From positions 1 to 64,000 of the forward strand of contig JAEYXS010000079.1 of the NCBI GenBank assembly GCA_023431185.1: DNA of 64,000 bases. The letters run 5' to 3'. Origin of the DNA: Verrucomicrobiota bacterium. GTDB taxonomy: Bacteria; Verrucomicrobiota; Verrucomicrobiia; Limisphaerales; JAEYXS01. The position numbers and the translations under genes are program-made. Shown piece after piece: positions 52,536-61,352 of the stretch. The notes beneath the pieces were generated by a model. That model saw only the letters and a list, made by a program, of their open reading frames with translations. It did no database searches and had not been told where the DNA came from. Within the stretch, counting starts at the first letter, position 1. Each line of letters begins with the position of its first letter.

Positions 52536-52805
52536 TCATTTGGCCGCAGTTTTCTCCAGTTCCTTGATGCGTGCCTGGGCCGTGGCCAGTTCGCTCTTCA
52601 GGTCATAGATTTCCCGGCGTAAAACGCTTTCAGTCTGATACGCCTTTTGCTGCTCGATCCGTACCGCGTTATCCCCCTTGCGTTTCTGCACGAATACCTG
52701 CATCGCCAGCATCACGAGCAGGAAGAACTGAAATATTTGGATGGCGATCCGCACTTTTGGGTCCTGCGGCAAACGCACTGGCGCGGCTCTTTCGGGTTGG
52801 CTCAT
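52536..52805 (-). CDS. Small membrane-anchored coiled-coil protein
   Basis: 89 residues from ATG 52805; the frame to 52874 has an unlikely N-terminus. One transmembrane segment (IAIQIFQFFLLVMLAMQVFV, about residues 19-38) is followed by a basic stretch and a coiled coil of about 45 residues (LRREIYDLKSELATAQARIKELEK). No family is recognised. It precedes the CLC-F gene, but the riboswitch lies between them. Confidence 0.7.
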   Translation of the reverse strand: MSQPERAAPVRLPQDPKVRIAIQIFQFFLLVMLAMQVFVQKRKGDNAVRIEQQKAYQTESVLRREIYDLKSELATAQARIKELEKTAAK

Positions 52806-52935
52806 GGTCTGTATTCGTAAATCCGGGCAGGAAACTACATCGCTTCCAGTAGTCTTGTCTATGGTTGCCAGCAAGGCCCCCTTCTATGCTATACTTCATA
52901 GTCAAAGCCCATAGTTTTAAACCCGTTTTGCCATT

Positions 52936-54312
52936 ATGCTAAAAGTTTCCGGCAAAGGCTCCATCACCACGTGTGACGGCATCACACGACGCGACTTCCT
53001 TCAGGTCGGCGCCCTCGGTGCGTTGGGCATGACGATGTCCAAGTATTCCGCGCTCCAGGCAGCGAACAAGGTGGCCAAAGGACATGATGAACGCAGTGTC
53101 ATCATGATCTTCAACCTCGGGGCGCCGAGTCAGCTCGATACCTGGGACATGAAGCCGGACGCCCCGCGCGAGATCCGGGGACCGTTCAAGCCTATCCGCA
53201 CAAACAATCCGGATATCCAAGTTTCTGAGATCCTGCCGCTGCACGCCAAGCTGGCAGATAAGTTTTCCCTCGTCCGCAGTTGCTATCACACCGCCTCGGC
53301 CATCCATGATACCGGGCATCAGATGATGCAGACGGGCCGCCTCTTCACCGGCGGCATCATCACGCCGCATGCCGGCTCTGCGCTGGAATATATCATGGGC
53401 CGACGCAATGAACTGCCGGCGAACATCATCTTGCCGGAACCGATGGGCCCCACCGGTGGCAACATGCCGCATGGTCAGGACGCCGGATTCCTCGGCAAGG
53501 CGCTAGATCCCTTTGCGTTGATGGCCGACCCGTCCAAGGCGGATTTCAAAGTCCCCGACCTGTTACCCCCCACGGAGATCGGCGAAGCCCGTCTGCAACG
53601 GCGACGCGAATTACGCGAGGTGGTGGAAGATGCTGTACGCTCCTTTGAAGCCACGGAGAATGCCAAGTTGATGGATGAGAACTTCTCCTCCGCTTACCGC
53701 CTGATGACCAGTGCCAAGGCTCGTGAAGCGTTCGACCTGACCAAGGAGCCGATGAAAGTGCGCGAGCGCTACGGCATGACCCGCTTTGGCCAATGCTGTC
53801 TGCTCGCGCGCCGCTTGGTAGAAGCCGGTGTGCGTTTTGTCACGGTCAACACGTTCATCACTGTTTTCAACGAGATCACCTGGGACATCCACGGTTCCAA
53901 GCCCTTCACTGCCATCGAGGGCATGCGTGACATCGTCGCCCCCATGTATGACCAGGGTTACAGCGCCTTGATCGAAGACCTGCACCAGCGCGGCATGCTG
54001 GATAACACGATGGTATGCAGCCTGGCGGAGTTCGGTCGCACACCGAAGATCAATCCTGCCGGGGGCCGCGATCACTGGCCGAATTGCTGGACGGTGAACT
54101 TCGCTGGCGGTGGAGTGAAAGGTGGACGGGTCATCGGCAAGAGCGACGAGATCGGCGCTTACCCCGCCGAGCGCCCGGTGAATCCATCCGAAGTCGTCGC
54201 TACGATCTATCACAGCCTCGGCCTGGACCTGACCACCCACCTGCCCGGCCCGCAAGGCCGCCCGTTCCCCTTGGTGGATTTCGGCACGCAACCCATCAAA
54301 GAGTTGTTTTGA
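52936..54312 (+). CDS. DUF1501 protein, third copy
   Basis: 458 residues with a Tat leader, TRRDFLQVGALGALGMTMS. Marks of the family are VIMIFNLGAPSQLDTWDMKPD, CYHTASAIHDTGHQMMQTGR, WDIHGSKPFTAIEG, VCSLAEFGRTPKINPAGGRDHWPNCW and an SEVVATIYHSLGLD ending. It is a divergent paralogue of the copies at 1459 and 26737. A HEAT-repeat gene separates it from its PSD1 partner, which is unusual for this gene pair. Confidence 0.92.
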   Translation: MLKVSGKGSITTCDGITRRDFLQVGALGALGMTMSKYSALQAANKVAKGHDERSVIMIFNLGAPSQLDTWDMKPDAPREIRGPFKPIRTNNPDIQVSEILPLHAKLADKFSLVRSCYHTASAIHDTGHQMMQTGRLFTGGIITPHAGSALEYIMGRRNELPANIILPEPMGPTGGNMPHGQDAGFLGKALDPFALMADPSKADFKVPDLLPPTEIGEARLQRRRELREVVEDAVRSFEATENAKLMDENFSSAYRLMTSAKAREAFDLTKEPMKVRERYGMTRFGQCCLLARRLVEAGVRFVTVNTFITVFNEITWDIHGSKPFTAIEGMRDIVAPMYDQGYSALIEDLHQRGMLDNTMVCSLAEFGRTPKINPAGGRDHWPNCWTVNFAGGGVKGGRVIGKSDEIGAYPAERPVNPSEVVATIYHSLGLDLTTHLPGPQGRPFPLVDFGTQPIKELF

Positions 54313-54318
54313 GTCAGC

Positions 54319-54978
54319 ATGCCTGCAGCTCTTGAAAAGAAAACCGGCAGCTTCCGCTCAATCCTAATGACGGCGGTCAATGATTTCCGTCGGGGTTTCC
54401 TTGGGTGGCGTAATTCCATCAAGGAAGACAAATTTCCGATCAGCAAAAACGGCTCACCCGATCTTGCACTCTACACTGAACCTTTGGAGCACTATATCCA
54501 TCTGTACGACCGTTTTCTCGAAATCAACCGCAAAGGAAACAAAGCGGATCAAGATGAACGAGAAATCGTTTGGAGCCTCCGAGTTCACGGCCAATGGGGC
54601 ATGATCGCCAAAGGTGCCGCTTCCATTCCTCATGCGTTAAAGCTGTTAGGCAATCCCAATCCCGATGCCAGAGAAGATGGAGCAAGCATCCTGACCGCTG
54701 TAGGCAAGGATGCGAACAACGCCTCCAGTCTGGTAGCGGCATTGAAAGCTGAAACTGACGACACAGCGCGGACGGCCATCATCGAAGCTTTGGGTGGTTG
54801 TAGAAGCCGCGGTTCCATTCCCGCACTGGCAGAGATCATCCACAGCAAAGCAGTCGATGAAGAAACCAGGCATACGGCGATATGCAGTCTGGGAAAAATC
54901 ATTGGCAGTGATTTGGAAAAACAACCAGACCCGGTAAAAAGCGCAGCAGAGTGGCTGAAGCAACATGATCACCAGTAA
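54319..54978 (+). CDS. HEAT-repeat-like protein between DUF1501 and PSD1 genes
   Basis: 219 residues, helical, no signal peptide. The C-terminal half has HEAT-like helical pairs (PDAREDGASILTAVGK, TARTAIIEALGGCRSRGSIPALAEII, EETRHTAICSLGKIIG). The N-terminal 90 residues are basic and unassigned. It begins 6 bases after the DUF1501 stop and its end overlaps the PSD1 start by 14 bases, so all three are translated together. The base composition is more AT-rich than the flanking genes, suggesting later insertion into the pair. Confidence 0.8.
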   Translation: MPAALEKKTGSFRSILMTAVNDFRRGFLGWRNSIKEDKFPISKNGSPDLALYTEPLEHYIHLYDRFLEINRKGNKADQDEREIVWSLRVHGQWGMIAKGAASIPHALKLLGNPNPDAREDGASILTAVGKDANNASSLVAALKAETDDTARTAIIEALGGCRSRGSIPALAEIIHSKAVDEETRHTAICSLGKIIGSDLEKQPDPVKSAAEWLKQHDHQ

Positions 54979-57400
54979 CCTTTCAAAGATTCATACTGCG
55001 TGCTTGTCCATTTTGATGAGCACTTGGTCGGCATTTGCGGCTGAATCCCTCGTCATTCTCCCCGAGAAAATCGTCCTGCATGGTGCCATCTCCCAGCAGC
55101 GGCTCGTCTTGGAACGTGTCGAGGACAAGGAATTCATCGGGGAAGTGCGTGAGGGTGTCACCTACACCTCCAGCAATCCCGGCATCGTCAAGATCGAGAA
55201 AGGCTTCGCCGTTCCCGTCGCCAATGGTTCGGCCACGGTCAAGGCCACCGTTGGCAAGCAGACGATCAGCACGAAAGTCACTGTGACCGGCATGAACCAG
55301 TCCGCTGACTGGACTTTCCGCAATCACGTCCAGCCTGTCCTTGCCAAGTTCGGTTGCAGTTCCGGCGCTTGTCACGGAGCTGCCGCTGGCCAGAATGGTT
55401 TCCGGGTTTCTCTGCGTGGTTATGATGATGAAGGCGATTTCCTCGCGCTCACCCGCCACACCCTGGGTCGCCGCATCAGTCCGGCGGAACCGGCCAAGAG
55501 CCTTTTGCTCACCAAGCCCACCGGTGCCGTCCCGCACAAGGGCGGCATCAAGTTCGACACGGAATCGCTCGAATACCGTGTACTCGCCGAGTGGATCGCC
55601 AATGGCACGCCCGGCCCCAAGCAGGAAGATGCGCGTATCGAACGCATCGAGATGATCCCTGATCACGTCGTGCTGAAGCCCGGCGAGCAGCAACAGATTC
55701 TCGTTCGCGCTTATTTCAATGACGGCCGCGTAGAGGACGTCACGCGCTGGACGAAATACACGGATGCCAATTCCGAAGTCACCAACATCGATGAAGCTGG
55801 CAACATCAAGGTGATGGGCTTCGGCGAAGGCGCCATCACCGCGTGGTATCTGCAACGTATCGCTATCGCCACCGTCACGGTGCCGCATACGAACAACCTT
55901 CCGAAAACCACTTTCACCAAAGCACCCAAGCGTAACTTCATCGATGAACAAGTCCTCGCCAAACTGCGCAGCTTGAACCTGCCGCCCTCACCTCGCGCCA
56001 CGGATGATGAATTCATCCGCCGCGCCTTCCTCGACACCATCGGCGTGCTGCCCACCGCGCAAGAGACCAAGGCTTTCCTCGCCGATCACTCGCCCAAGAA
56101 ACGTGATGCACTCATCGAGAGCCTGCTGAACCGTCCTGAGTTTGTGGATTACTGGACTTACAAGTGGTCCGATCTGCTGCTCGTGAAGAGTGAGAAGCTC
56201 AAGCCCTCTGCCATGTGGTCATACTATCACTGGATCCGGGATAATGTGGCGCGCAATCAGCCGTGGGACCAGTTCGTCCGCGAGATCGTCACCGCCCGGG
56301 GCAGCACTTTGGAGAATGGCGCGGCAAATTTCTTCATCCTGCATGAGGAGCCGAAGATCCTCGCCGAAACGACTTCCCAGGCTTTCCTCGGCATGTCCAT
56401 CAATTGCGCCCAGTGCCACAACCATCCGATGGAGAAGTGGACGAATAACGATTACTACGGCATGGCGAATCTCTTCGCCCGCGTCCGCGCCAAAGCCGCT
56501 CCTGGCGATGGCAACCAGATCATCGTGGACGCCAGCCAGGGCGAACTCGTCCAGCCGCTCACCGGCAAGCCGCGTCAGCCGCGCCCGCTCGATGGCCAGA
56601 CGATTGATTTCTCCGCTGACAACCGGCGCGAACATCTCGCGAGCTGGCTCACCGCGCCGGAGAATCCCTACTTCACCCGCGCCATCGTGAACCGCATCTG
56701 GGCAAACTTCTACGGTGTGGGCCTCGTGGAAAGCGTCGATGACCTGCGCGTCACCAATCCCGCCAGCAACGAAGCCCTGCTCTCCGCTACCGCGAAGTAT
56801 CTGGTCGAGCAAAAGTATGATTTGAAGGCCTTGATGCGGCTCATCCTGCAATCCGAGACCTACCAACGCTCCAGTGAAGCCCTGCCCGGCAATGCCAGCG
56901 ACAAGCGCTTTTACTCCCGCTACTACCCGCGCCGCCTGATGGCCGAGGTGATGCTGGATGCCTTCTCCCAAGTCACAGGTGCCGCCACGGACTTCAAGAA
57001 TTACCCGAAAGATTATCGCGCCCTGCAACTGCCGGACTCGAACATCAAATCGTATTTCCTCAGCTCCTTCGGTCGCCCAGACCGCAACGCCACCTGCACC
57101 TGCGAACGCACCGACAACCCCAGCGTGAGCCAGGTGCTCCACATCTCCAACGGCGATACCGTGAACCAAAAACTCTCCGCGAAGGGCAATCGCATCGAGA
57201 AACTCATCATGGCCAAGACGCCGCCTGAACAGATCGTGGAAGACGCCTACCTCACCGCCCTCTCCCGCCTGCCCACCGACAAGGAACGCACCCGCATCAT
57301 GGAAGTCCTCCAGAAGGTGGACGAAAAAGACCTGCGCCCCGCCATCGAAGACATCTACTGGGCCCTCCTCAGCAGCCGCGAGTTCTTATTCAATCACTGA
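54965..57400 (+). CDS. PSD1-type protein with Ig-like domains, DUF1549 and DUF1553
   Basis: 811 residues with a short signal peptide (ACLSILMSTWSAFA). Order of domains: a BIG2-like Ig domain at about 25-105 (TYTSSNPGIVKIEKG), a cytochrome-like segment with CSSGACHG at about 130, a second Ig-like domain at about 215-310 (VDVTRWTKYTDANSEVTNIDEAG), DUF1549 from about 325 with heme motif CAQCHNHP near 480, and DUF1553 from about 550 (RREHLASWLTAPENPYFTRAIVNRIW). It resembles the Ig-containing PSD1 subgroup. It converges with the TerD-like gene, with 6 bases between the stops. Confidence 0.92.
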   Translation: MITSNLSKIHTACLSILMSTWSAFAAESLVILPEKIVLHGAISQQRLVLERVEDKEFIGEVREGVTYTSSNPGIVKIEKGFAVPVANGSATVKATVGKQTISTKVTVTGMNQSADWTFRNHVQPVLAKFGCSSGACHGAAAGQNGFRVSLRGYDDEGDFLALTRHTLGRRISPAEPAKSLLLTKPTGAVPHKGGIKFDTESLEYRVLAEWIANGTPGPKQEDARIERIEMIPDHVVLKPGEQQQILVRAYFNDGRVEDVTRWTKYTDANSEVTNIDEAGNIKVMGFGEGAITAWYLQRIAIATVTVPHTNNLPKTTFTKAPKRNFIDEQVLAKLRSLNLPPSPRATDDEFIRRAFLDTIGVLPTAQETKAFLADHSPKKRDALIESLLNRPEFVDYWTYKWSDLLLVKSEKLKPSAMWSYYHWIRDNVARNQPWDQFVREIVTARGSTLENGAANFFILHEEPKILAETTSQAFLGMSINCAQCHNHPMEKWTNNDYYGMANLFARVRAKAAPGDGNQIIVDASQGELVQPLTGKPRQPRPLDGQTIDFSADNRREHLASWLTAPENPYFTRAIVNRIWANFYGVGLVESVDDLRVTNPASNEALLSATAKYLVEQKYDLKALMRLILQSETYQRSSEALPGNASDKRFYSRYYPRRLMAEVMLDAFSQVTGAATDFKNYPKDYRALQLPDSNIKSYFLSSFGRPDRNATCTCERTDNPSVSQVLHISNGDTVNQKLSAKGNRIEKLIMAKTPPEQIVEDAYLTALSRLPTDKERTRIMEVLQKVDEKDLRPAIEDIYWALLSSREFLFNH

Positions 57401-57406
57401 ATCGTC

Positions 57407-59464
57407 CTACAGATAATCGGCGGCAATAAGGTCCAAATCAAAGGGAGTGACGCCTTCGTTGATGGCAAATATTTTATCAGCGGCTTCTTTTTCAGCGACT
57501 CGTTCTCCTCTGGCTCTGACGTGCAAATCAAACAGAGTGTACAGATCAGTCTTCCGCGAGCCGTTCATCGCTCGCAACATCAAAGAAACACCAGAAAGAT
57601 TTGTTTGCACATTGTTATAGGATGGCCCGTTCTTCAGCGCTATGTCACACCAGATGATTTTGCGTTCGATCAAATCGAAGATAGCCGGCAGACATATCCG
57701 CGTATTCGCCGCCAAGTCCACCTTATCAATCACTGTCTTAGGTTCAAAAATCTCCCCTGAACCTGACTGTTTTCGTGACATCCATCCGGCAAAACATTCC
57801 GGTAGATCGCAATAAGGCTGTTCCGTAAAACTATTCAACGACATCACCACATAGCGGACTTTCCCGGCCACTGTTTTTGCGATATCCAAGTCGATGAACT
57901 CTGCCGCCCCGTTTGGCGCATCCACGATGTCCCCGCTGTGGTGGCCGCCAAAATTCTTCAGGTTGTAATAGGACACCACATCAACAAACTTGAACTTGTC
58001 GTCATACAATGCGGCAGAAAGGTCGATATCAGTGCGGCTGGAACCATTCTTCCACCACAAGAAAAAGCGGATGATGTTTCCTTCAGGCATCGGCAAACGG
58101 CTGCCGCGAACCAAAGTCCGTAACGACTTGGAAGCTGAACGCTGCGAAAAAGGCACTCGATAATCTTTGAGAGCCGTATCCAAGTAGCACTTGCCCAATC
58201 GAGGTAAACTTGAGAACCGCGCAATCAACACTTCCTCACAAATTTCACTGATTTTTCCGGCGACTTCTGGAGCGAGAGGTTTCAGATCGTCTGGTCGCGC
58301 ATAAATCTTGGCCACATCTCCTTTAGGGAAAAAGACCCGTAAATCACCCGTCATCGAGCGATGACTGAAATGCGTGAGGACTTGCAATAGCACTGGCGTA
58401 GAAACACGCACAGCCAAAGGACGGAAACATGCTTCGATCAATTTCGCATCATTTGATAAACGCAACAGATGATCCAATCGACGCGCCAAATCACCCGGTC
58501 GCGACATCAGCATCTCAACTACCTGCGCTAACTCCCCAAACAACAAATGCTTTTCCAACTTACGATTAAAGGTAACGTACGGCAGGTCATTGCGCAGCAC
58601 ATTGAAGGCCGAGCATGTTTTCGGGAACTTCTCCGCATAGTCCCCCGGATGCAAACGCTCGCCTAAACGTTTCCACGGCTCCTTCCAGCGAAGCATGTCC
58701 TCCGTGGGATCTCCGCTGCGCTCCAAAAGAGACAGCATCAATTTACGTTCACTACGTTTGAAATTCTTGAACTTGGCCAGCTCAGCCAAAGACACATCTC
58801 CTTCTGATAATGCAACCGCAAGACGCAATATATCGGTGGGAGTTTTGACCTTTTCCTTCAAGAATCCTTCCGCCACCGTGGTATGGCGGACAAGCTGTGC
58901 ACCGATCAGCGCCAAAATCTCCTTCGAAGGAATGGATGCCGGCAGGAGCCTTTGAATGTCATCCCGATACTGGGCTACAAACCATGCTAAATCCTGTTTG
59001 TCTTGGGCTGAGAGTGAAGTTTTCGCGCCAGCCATCTTCGTAAAGATGGACTCGAAGTCTTCCTTGGTCCCCAAGTCAATCAGCCGAACTTTGGTCGCTT
59101 CGCTCAAAGGCGGGCGCTCATCGCGCGTGTATGCCGGAAGTTTGTTGGTCAGATAATGAAAGAGCGCATTCAGATAGAGTTCCGCCTCTGACAACTCCAT
59201 CACTTGTATCGGGAAATTCGGATACAGTGGTTTGAATGGACGATGTGCTCCTGCCATCTCTTGCAGGTCTTTCACCAAGCTTTTGTAAAAAGAATCTAGT
59301 TTCTCAATGGAGAGTGTCTGGATTCGTTGCAAAAGCTGTTCGGAAAATGCGAAGCCAAGAGACTCGATATTCTTTTGCAAAGCGGCTGCAAAACCACGTG
59401 ACAGACGGTTGGTCCCTTCTTTCAAATACACCTTTCGGCGTCTGCGCAAATAAATCGTGTTCAT
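57407..59464 (-). CDS. Large protein with C-terminal TerD-like domain (MXAN_6230/SCO0854-like)
   Basis: 685 residues, no signal peptide and visibly lower GC than its neighbours. The N-terminal 400 residues are helical, and LLSLLERSGDPTEDMLRWKEPWKRLGERLHPGDY is the best-conserved-looking part. The C-terminus looks TerD-like: FFLWWKNGSSRTDIDLSAALYDD, VSYYNLKNFGGHHSGD, VRYVVMSLNSFTEQPY and LPECFAGWM. D-x-D-L-S and H-S-G-D fit the calcium-binding TerD fold. Multi-domain proteins of this kind occur in tellurium-resistance-related stress modules; here no other ter genes are visible. An isolated transferred gene is likely. Confidence 0.72.
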   Translation of the reverse strand: MNTIYLRRRRKVYLKEGTNRLSRGFAAALQKNIESLGFAFSEQLLQRIQTLSIEKLDSFYKSLVKDLQEMAGAHRPFKPLYPNFPIQVMELSEAELYLNALFHYLTNKLPAYTRDERPPLSEATKVRLIDLGTKEDFESIFTKMAGAKTSLSAQDKQDLAWFVAQYRDDIQRLLPASIPSKEILALIGAQLVRHTTVAEGFLKEKVKTPTDILRLAVALSEGDVSLAELAKFKNFKRSERKLMLSLLERSGDPTEDMLRWKEPWKRLGERLHPGDYAEKFPKTCSAFNVLRNDLPYVTFNRKLEKHLLFGELAQVVEMLMSRPGDLARRLDHLLRLSNDAKLIEACFRPLAVRVSTPVLLQVLTHFSHRSMTGDLRVFFPKGDVAKIYARPDDLKPLAPEVAGKISEICEEVLIARFSSLPRLGKCYLDTALKDYRVPFSQRSASKSLRTLVRGSRLPMPEGNIIRFFLWWKNGSSRTDIDLSAALYDDKFKFVDVVSYYNLKNFGGHHSGDIVDAPNGAAEFIDLDIAKTVAGKVRYVVMSLNSFTEQPYCDLPECFAGWMSRKQSGSGEIFEPKTVIDKVDLAANTRICLPAIFDLIERKIIWCDIALKNGPSYNNVQTNLSGVSLMLRAMNGSRKTDLYTLFDLHVRARGERVAEKEAADKIFAINEGVTPFDLDLIAADYL

Positions 59465-59475
59465 ACCTTGTCAAA

Positions 59476-59561
59476 AACGCCCGGCTTTGCATCCGGGCGT
59501 TCTTAATTGTGGAGAGCGGGGGCTCTAGTTTGATCTTAGAAGGAAGAACCCCCATAGCCAC
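59476..59561. other. Structured intergenic region with two stable hairpins
   Basis: Stem 1 is AACGCCCGG/CCGGGCGTT (59476-59501), which on the minus strand is followed by T5 and could stop transcription ahead of the TerD-like gene start at 59464. Stem 2 is a 9-bp GGGGGCTCT/AGAACCCCC pair (59518-59526 with 59545-59553, one G-U) with outer GTGG/CCAC (59509-59561). They lie between divergent genes, so an attenuator or small RNA is possible. Confidence 0.45.
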
Positions 59562-59638
59562 GAAACAACTTTGCTACTTGGAACCAGCGCTCACAAGTCT
59601 AAAACCGATCAGATTCGATTCTCGCATTAAAATTTCCC

Positions 59639-59665
59639 GAACCTTTTCCCCCTCCCTTTCGTAAC
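59639..59665 (+). promoter_or_regulatory. ECF sigma factor promoter
   Basis: GAACC at 59639-59643 is followed after exactly 16 bases by CGTAAC at 59660-59665. This is the classic ECF-type -35/-10 arrangement (GAAC-N16-CGT). The expected transcript starts about 45 bases before the ATG at 59718. The ECF sigma gene at 60742 lies one gene downstream, so the sigma factor probably activates this promoter. Confidence 0.7.
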
Positions 59666-59717
59666 ACTCATGAACCTGCTGCCCGGCAACCCGGCACGGG
59701 CAAATGAACAACCTGTT

Positions 59718-60536
59718 ATGAAACGCAATGTTTTGATTTACGGCCTCACCGCCGCCCTCCTCACCGGCTGGACCGCCACGGCCCAACCGGCTGATGCTGA
59801 ACGCTCTTCCCGCGAAAAAGCCCGCCCGGAACAGGTTGACCGCCCGGCCGCCGAGCGCGAACGCAAGACCGATCAACCTCGCGGCGAACGCCCCGATATG
59901 CGCCGCGATCAGCCCGTTGAACGCGCCGCCCGCCCTGACGGTGACCGCAATTTTCGCCCTGCCCCACGCGATGGCGAAGCCGGCCCGCGTCCCGAGATGC
60001 GGCGTGATGCCCCCGGTGGCCCCCGCCCGGAAGGTGACCGCTTTGCCCCCCAAGGCCAGAGCCGCCCCCCGCAACCGCAGATGCGTCGTGACGGTGACCG
60101 CCCTCCCGGTGGCGCTCCGCGTGAAGGCGATCGCGTCGGCCAGCAGCCTCGCGGTCCTCGTGATGGTGAAGTCGGGCCTCGCCCGGAAATGCGCCGGGAT
60201 GGTTTCGCCCCGCAAGGCGCTCCCCGCGATGGACAACGCCCACAGATGGCACCTCGCGATGGCCAGCGTCCACCGGTGGAAGGTCGTGACGGCTTCCGTC
60301 CTCAAGGCAATGCGCCACGTGATGGTTTCCGTCCACCTGGACAAGGCGCTCCCCGTGACGGTGAAGGTTTTGCTCCCCTCCCGCAGATGCGTGATGGCGG
60401 ACAGCGTCCCCCGGAAGGCGGACGGCAATTTGAAGGCCAGCGCCCGCCACAACGCCGCCCCGAGGGTGATCGTCCCGAAGGTCAACGCCGTGAAGGTGAA
60501 GGCCGTCCGCAACGCCCGCCCGTCGAGCGAGAATAA
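59718..60536 (+). CDS. Secreted Arg/Pro/Gly-rich repetitive protein
   Basis: 272 residues from ATG 59718, which gives a leader (LIYGLTAALLTGWTATA). The mature part is low complexity: about ten RDG units (PRDGEAG, MRRDGDR, APRDGQR and similar), PEMRRD and PQMRRD blocks, and RPEGD near the end. It is predicted to be disordered, strongly basic and extracellular. Long open frames in all other phases are a by-product of the repeats. The function is unknown; its placement behind the ECF promoter suggests an envelope-stress output. Confidence 0.78.
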   Translation: MKRNVLIYGLTAALLTGWTATAQPADAERSSREKARPEQVDRPAAERERKTDQPRGERPDMRRDQPVERAARPDGDRNFRPAPRDGEAGPRPEMRRDAPGGPRPEGDRFAPQGQSRPPQPQMRRDGDRPPGGAPREGDRVGQQPRGPRDGEVGPRPEMRRDGFAPQGAPRDGQRPQMAPRDGQRPPVEGRDGFRPQGNAPRDGFRPPGQGAPRDGEGFAPLPQMRDGGQRPPEGGRQFEGQRPPQRRPEGDRPEGQRREGEGRPQRPPVERE

Positions 60537-60625
60537 TCTTTTCAAGAGCCTGTAATGGACTTTTTAGCCAATGAGTCAGCCGCTCGTCCGATGGTTGCTT
60601 GGTCTGCTGACGCGGCAAATGTTCT

Positions 60626-60646
60626 CCCTCTCCCCAAGGGAGAGGG
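60626..60646. repeat. CCCTCTCCC palindrome
   Basis: A 9-bp perfect stem CCCTCTCCC/GGGAGAGGG has a 3-base loop, followed by GGCCGGGGTGAGGGG. This phrase recurs in intergenic DNA of many bacterial genomes. There is no T-tract, so it is recorded as a repeat. Confidence 0.5.
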
Positions 60647-60741
60647 CCGGGGTGAGGGGAAAGGCGATATCCCTCACGTCCAGTTCATAACAGCCTCTTA
60701 GCTGGCAAACCAGATGACTTGAGCTAGGCTGGACGCATCAC

Positions 60742-61335
60742 ATGGGCACCATTCTGAACACGCTGTTCACGCTCTCCGATGAGCAGGCGATGTGGCGCGT
60801 GCAGCAGCACGCGGATGAGGATGCCTTTGCCCAGCTCGTCCGCCGCTGGGAATCGCCCATCCGCAATCTCTGCGTGCGCATGACAGGCGATCTGCACAAG
60901 GGCGAGGACCTCACGCAAGAGGCGTTTGTCCGGGTCTTTGAAAAACGGTCGCAGTATCAGCCGGATGCGAAGTTCTCCACCTGGCTTTGGCGCATCGCAC
61001 TGAATCTTTGCTACGATGAACAACGCCGCATCAAACGTCGCAGTGAGACGGCACTGGAGAATGAAGAAGGCGAAGCGATCGTGGAGCCGGTCTCCGAAAC
61101 GAGCGGTCCTGCCGATCAGGCAGAAGCCGGTGAACGCGCCGACATGGTCCGGCGCGCTTTGGTAAGACTGCCGGAGACGTATCGCACGGTGCTCGTGCTG
61201 CGGCATTATGAAGGATTGAAGTTCCGCGAGATCGCCGACGTGCTCGATATCCCGGAAGGCACGGTGAAGTCCCGCATGGTGGAAGCACTGGGCCAGATGG
61301 AACGGCTTTTGAAGAACGACGTGAGTGTGACTTAA
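60742..61335 (+). CDS. ECF-type RNA polymerase sigma factor
   Basis: 197 residues. Region 2 spans about 25-95 (DEDAFAQLVRRWESPIRNLCVRMTG, GEDLTQEAFVRVFEK, FSTWLWRIALNLCYDEQRR) and region 4 about 140-190 (LPETYRTVLVLRHYEGLKFREIADVLDIPEGTVKSRM). There is no region 1.1 or 3, as expected for ECF factors. It lies 17 bases before an anti-sigma gene, and a matching promoter precedes the secreted repeat protein upstream. Confidence 0.93.
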   Translation: MGTILNTLFTLSDEQAMWRVQQHADEDAFAQLVRRWESPIRNLCVRMTGDLHKGEDLTQEAFVRVFEKRSQYQPDAKFSTWLWRIALNLCYDEQRRIKRRSETALENEEGEAIVEPVSETSGPADQAEAGERADMVRRALVRLPETYRTVLVLRHYEGLKFREIADVLDIPEGTVKSRMVEALGQMERLLKNDVSVT

Positions 61336-61352
61336 CGAATTTTGGAAAGCTT

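Noticed and set aside
59500..59600. A tRNA or tmRNA fragment suggested by the GTGGAGAGCGGGGG text.
   Set aside because: No T-arm, anticodon loop or CCA end fits; the text is better explained by a simple hairpin.
59574..60618. Several frames of 250-323 residues overlapping the RDG-repeat gene on both strands.
   Set aside because: The repeat-built gene of biased composition leaves all phases open; only the frame from 59718 has a signal peptide and an upstream promoter.
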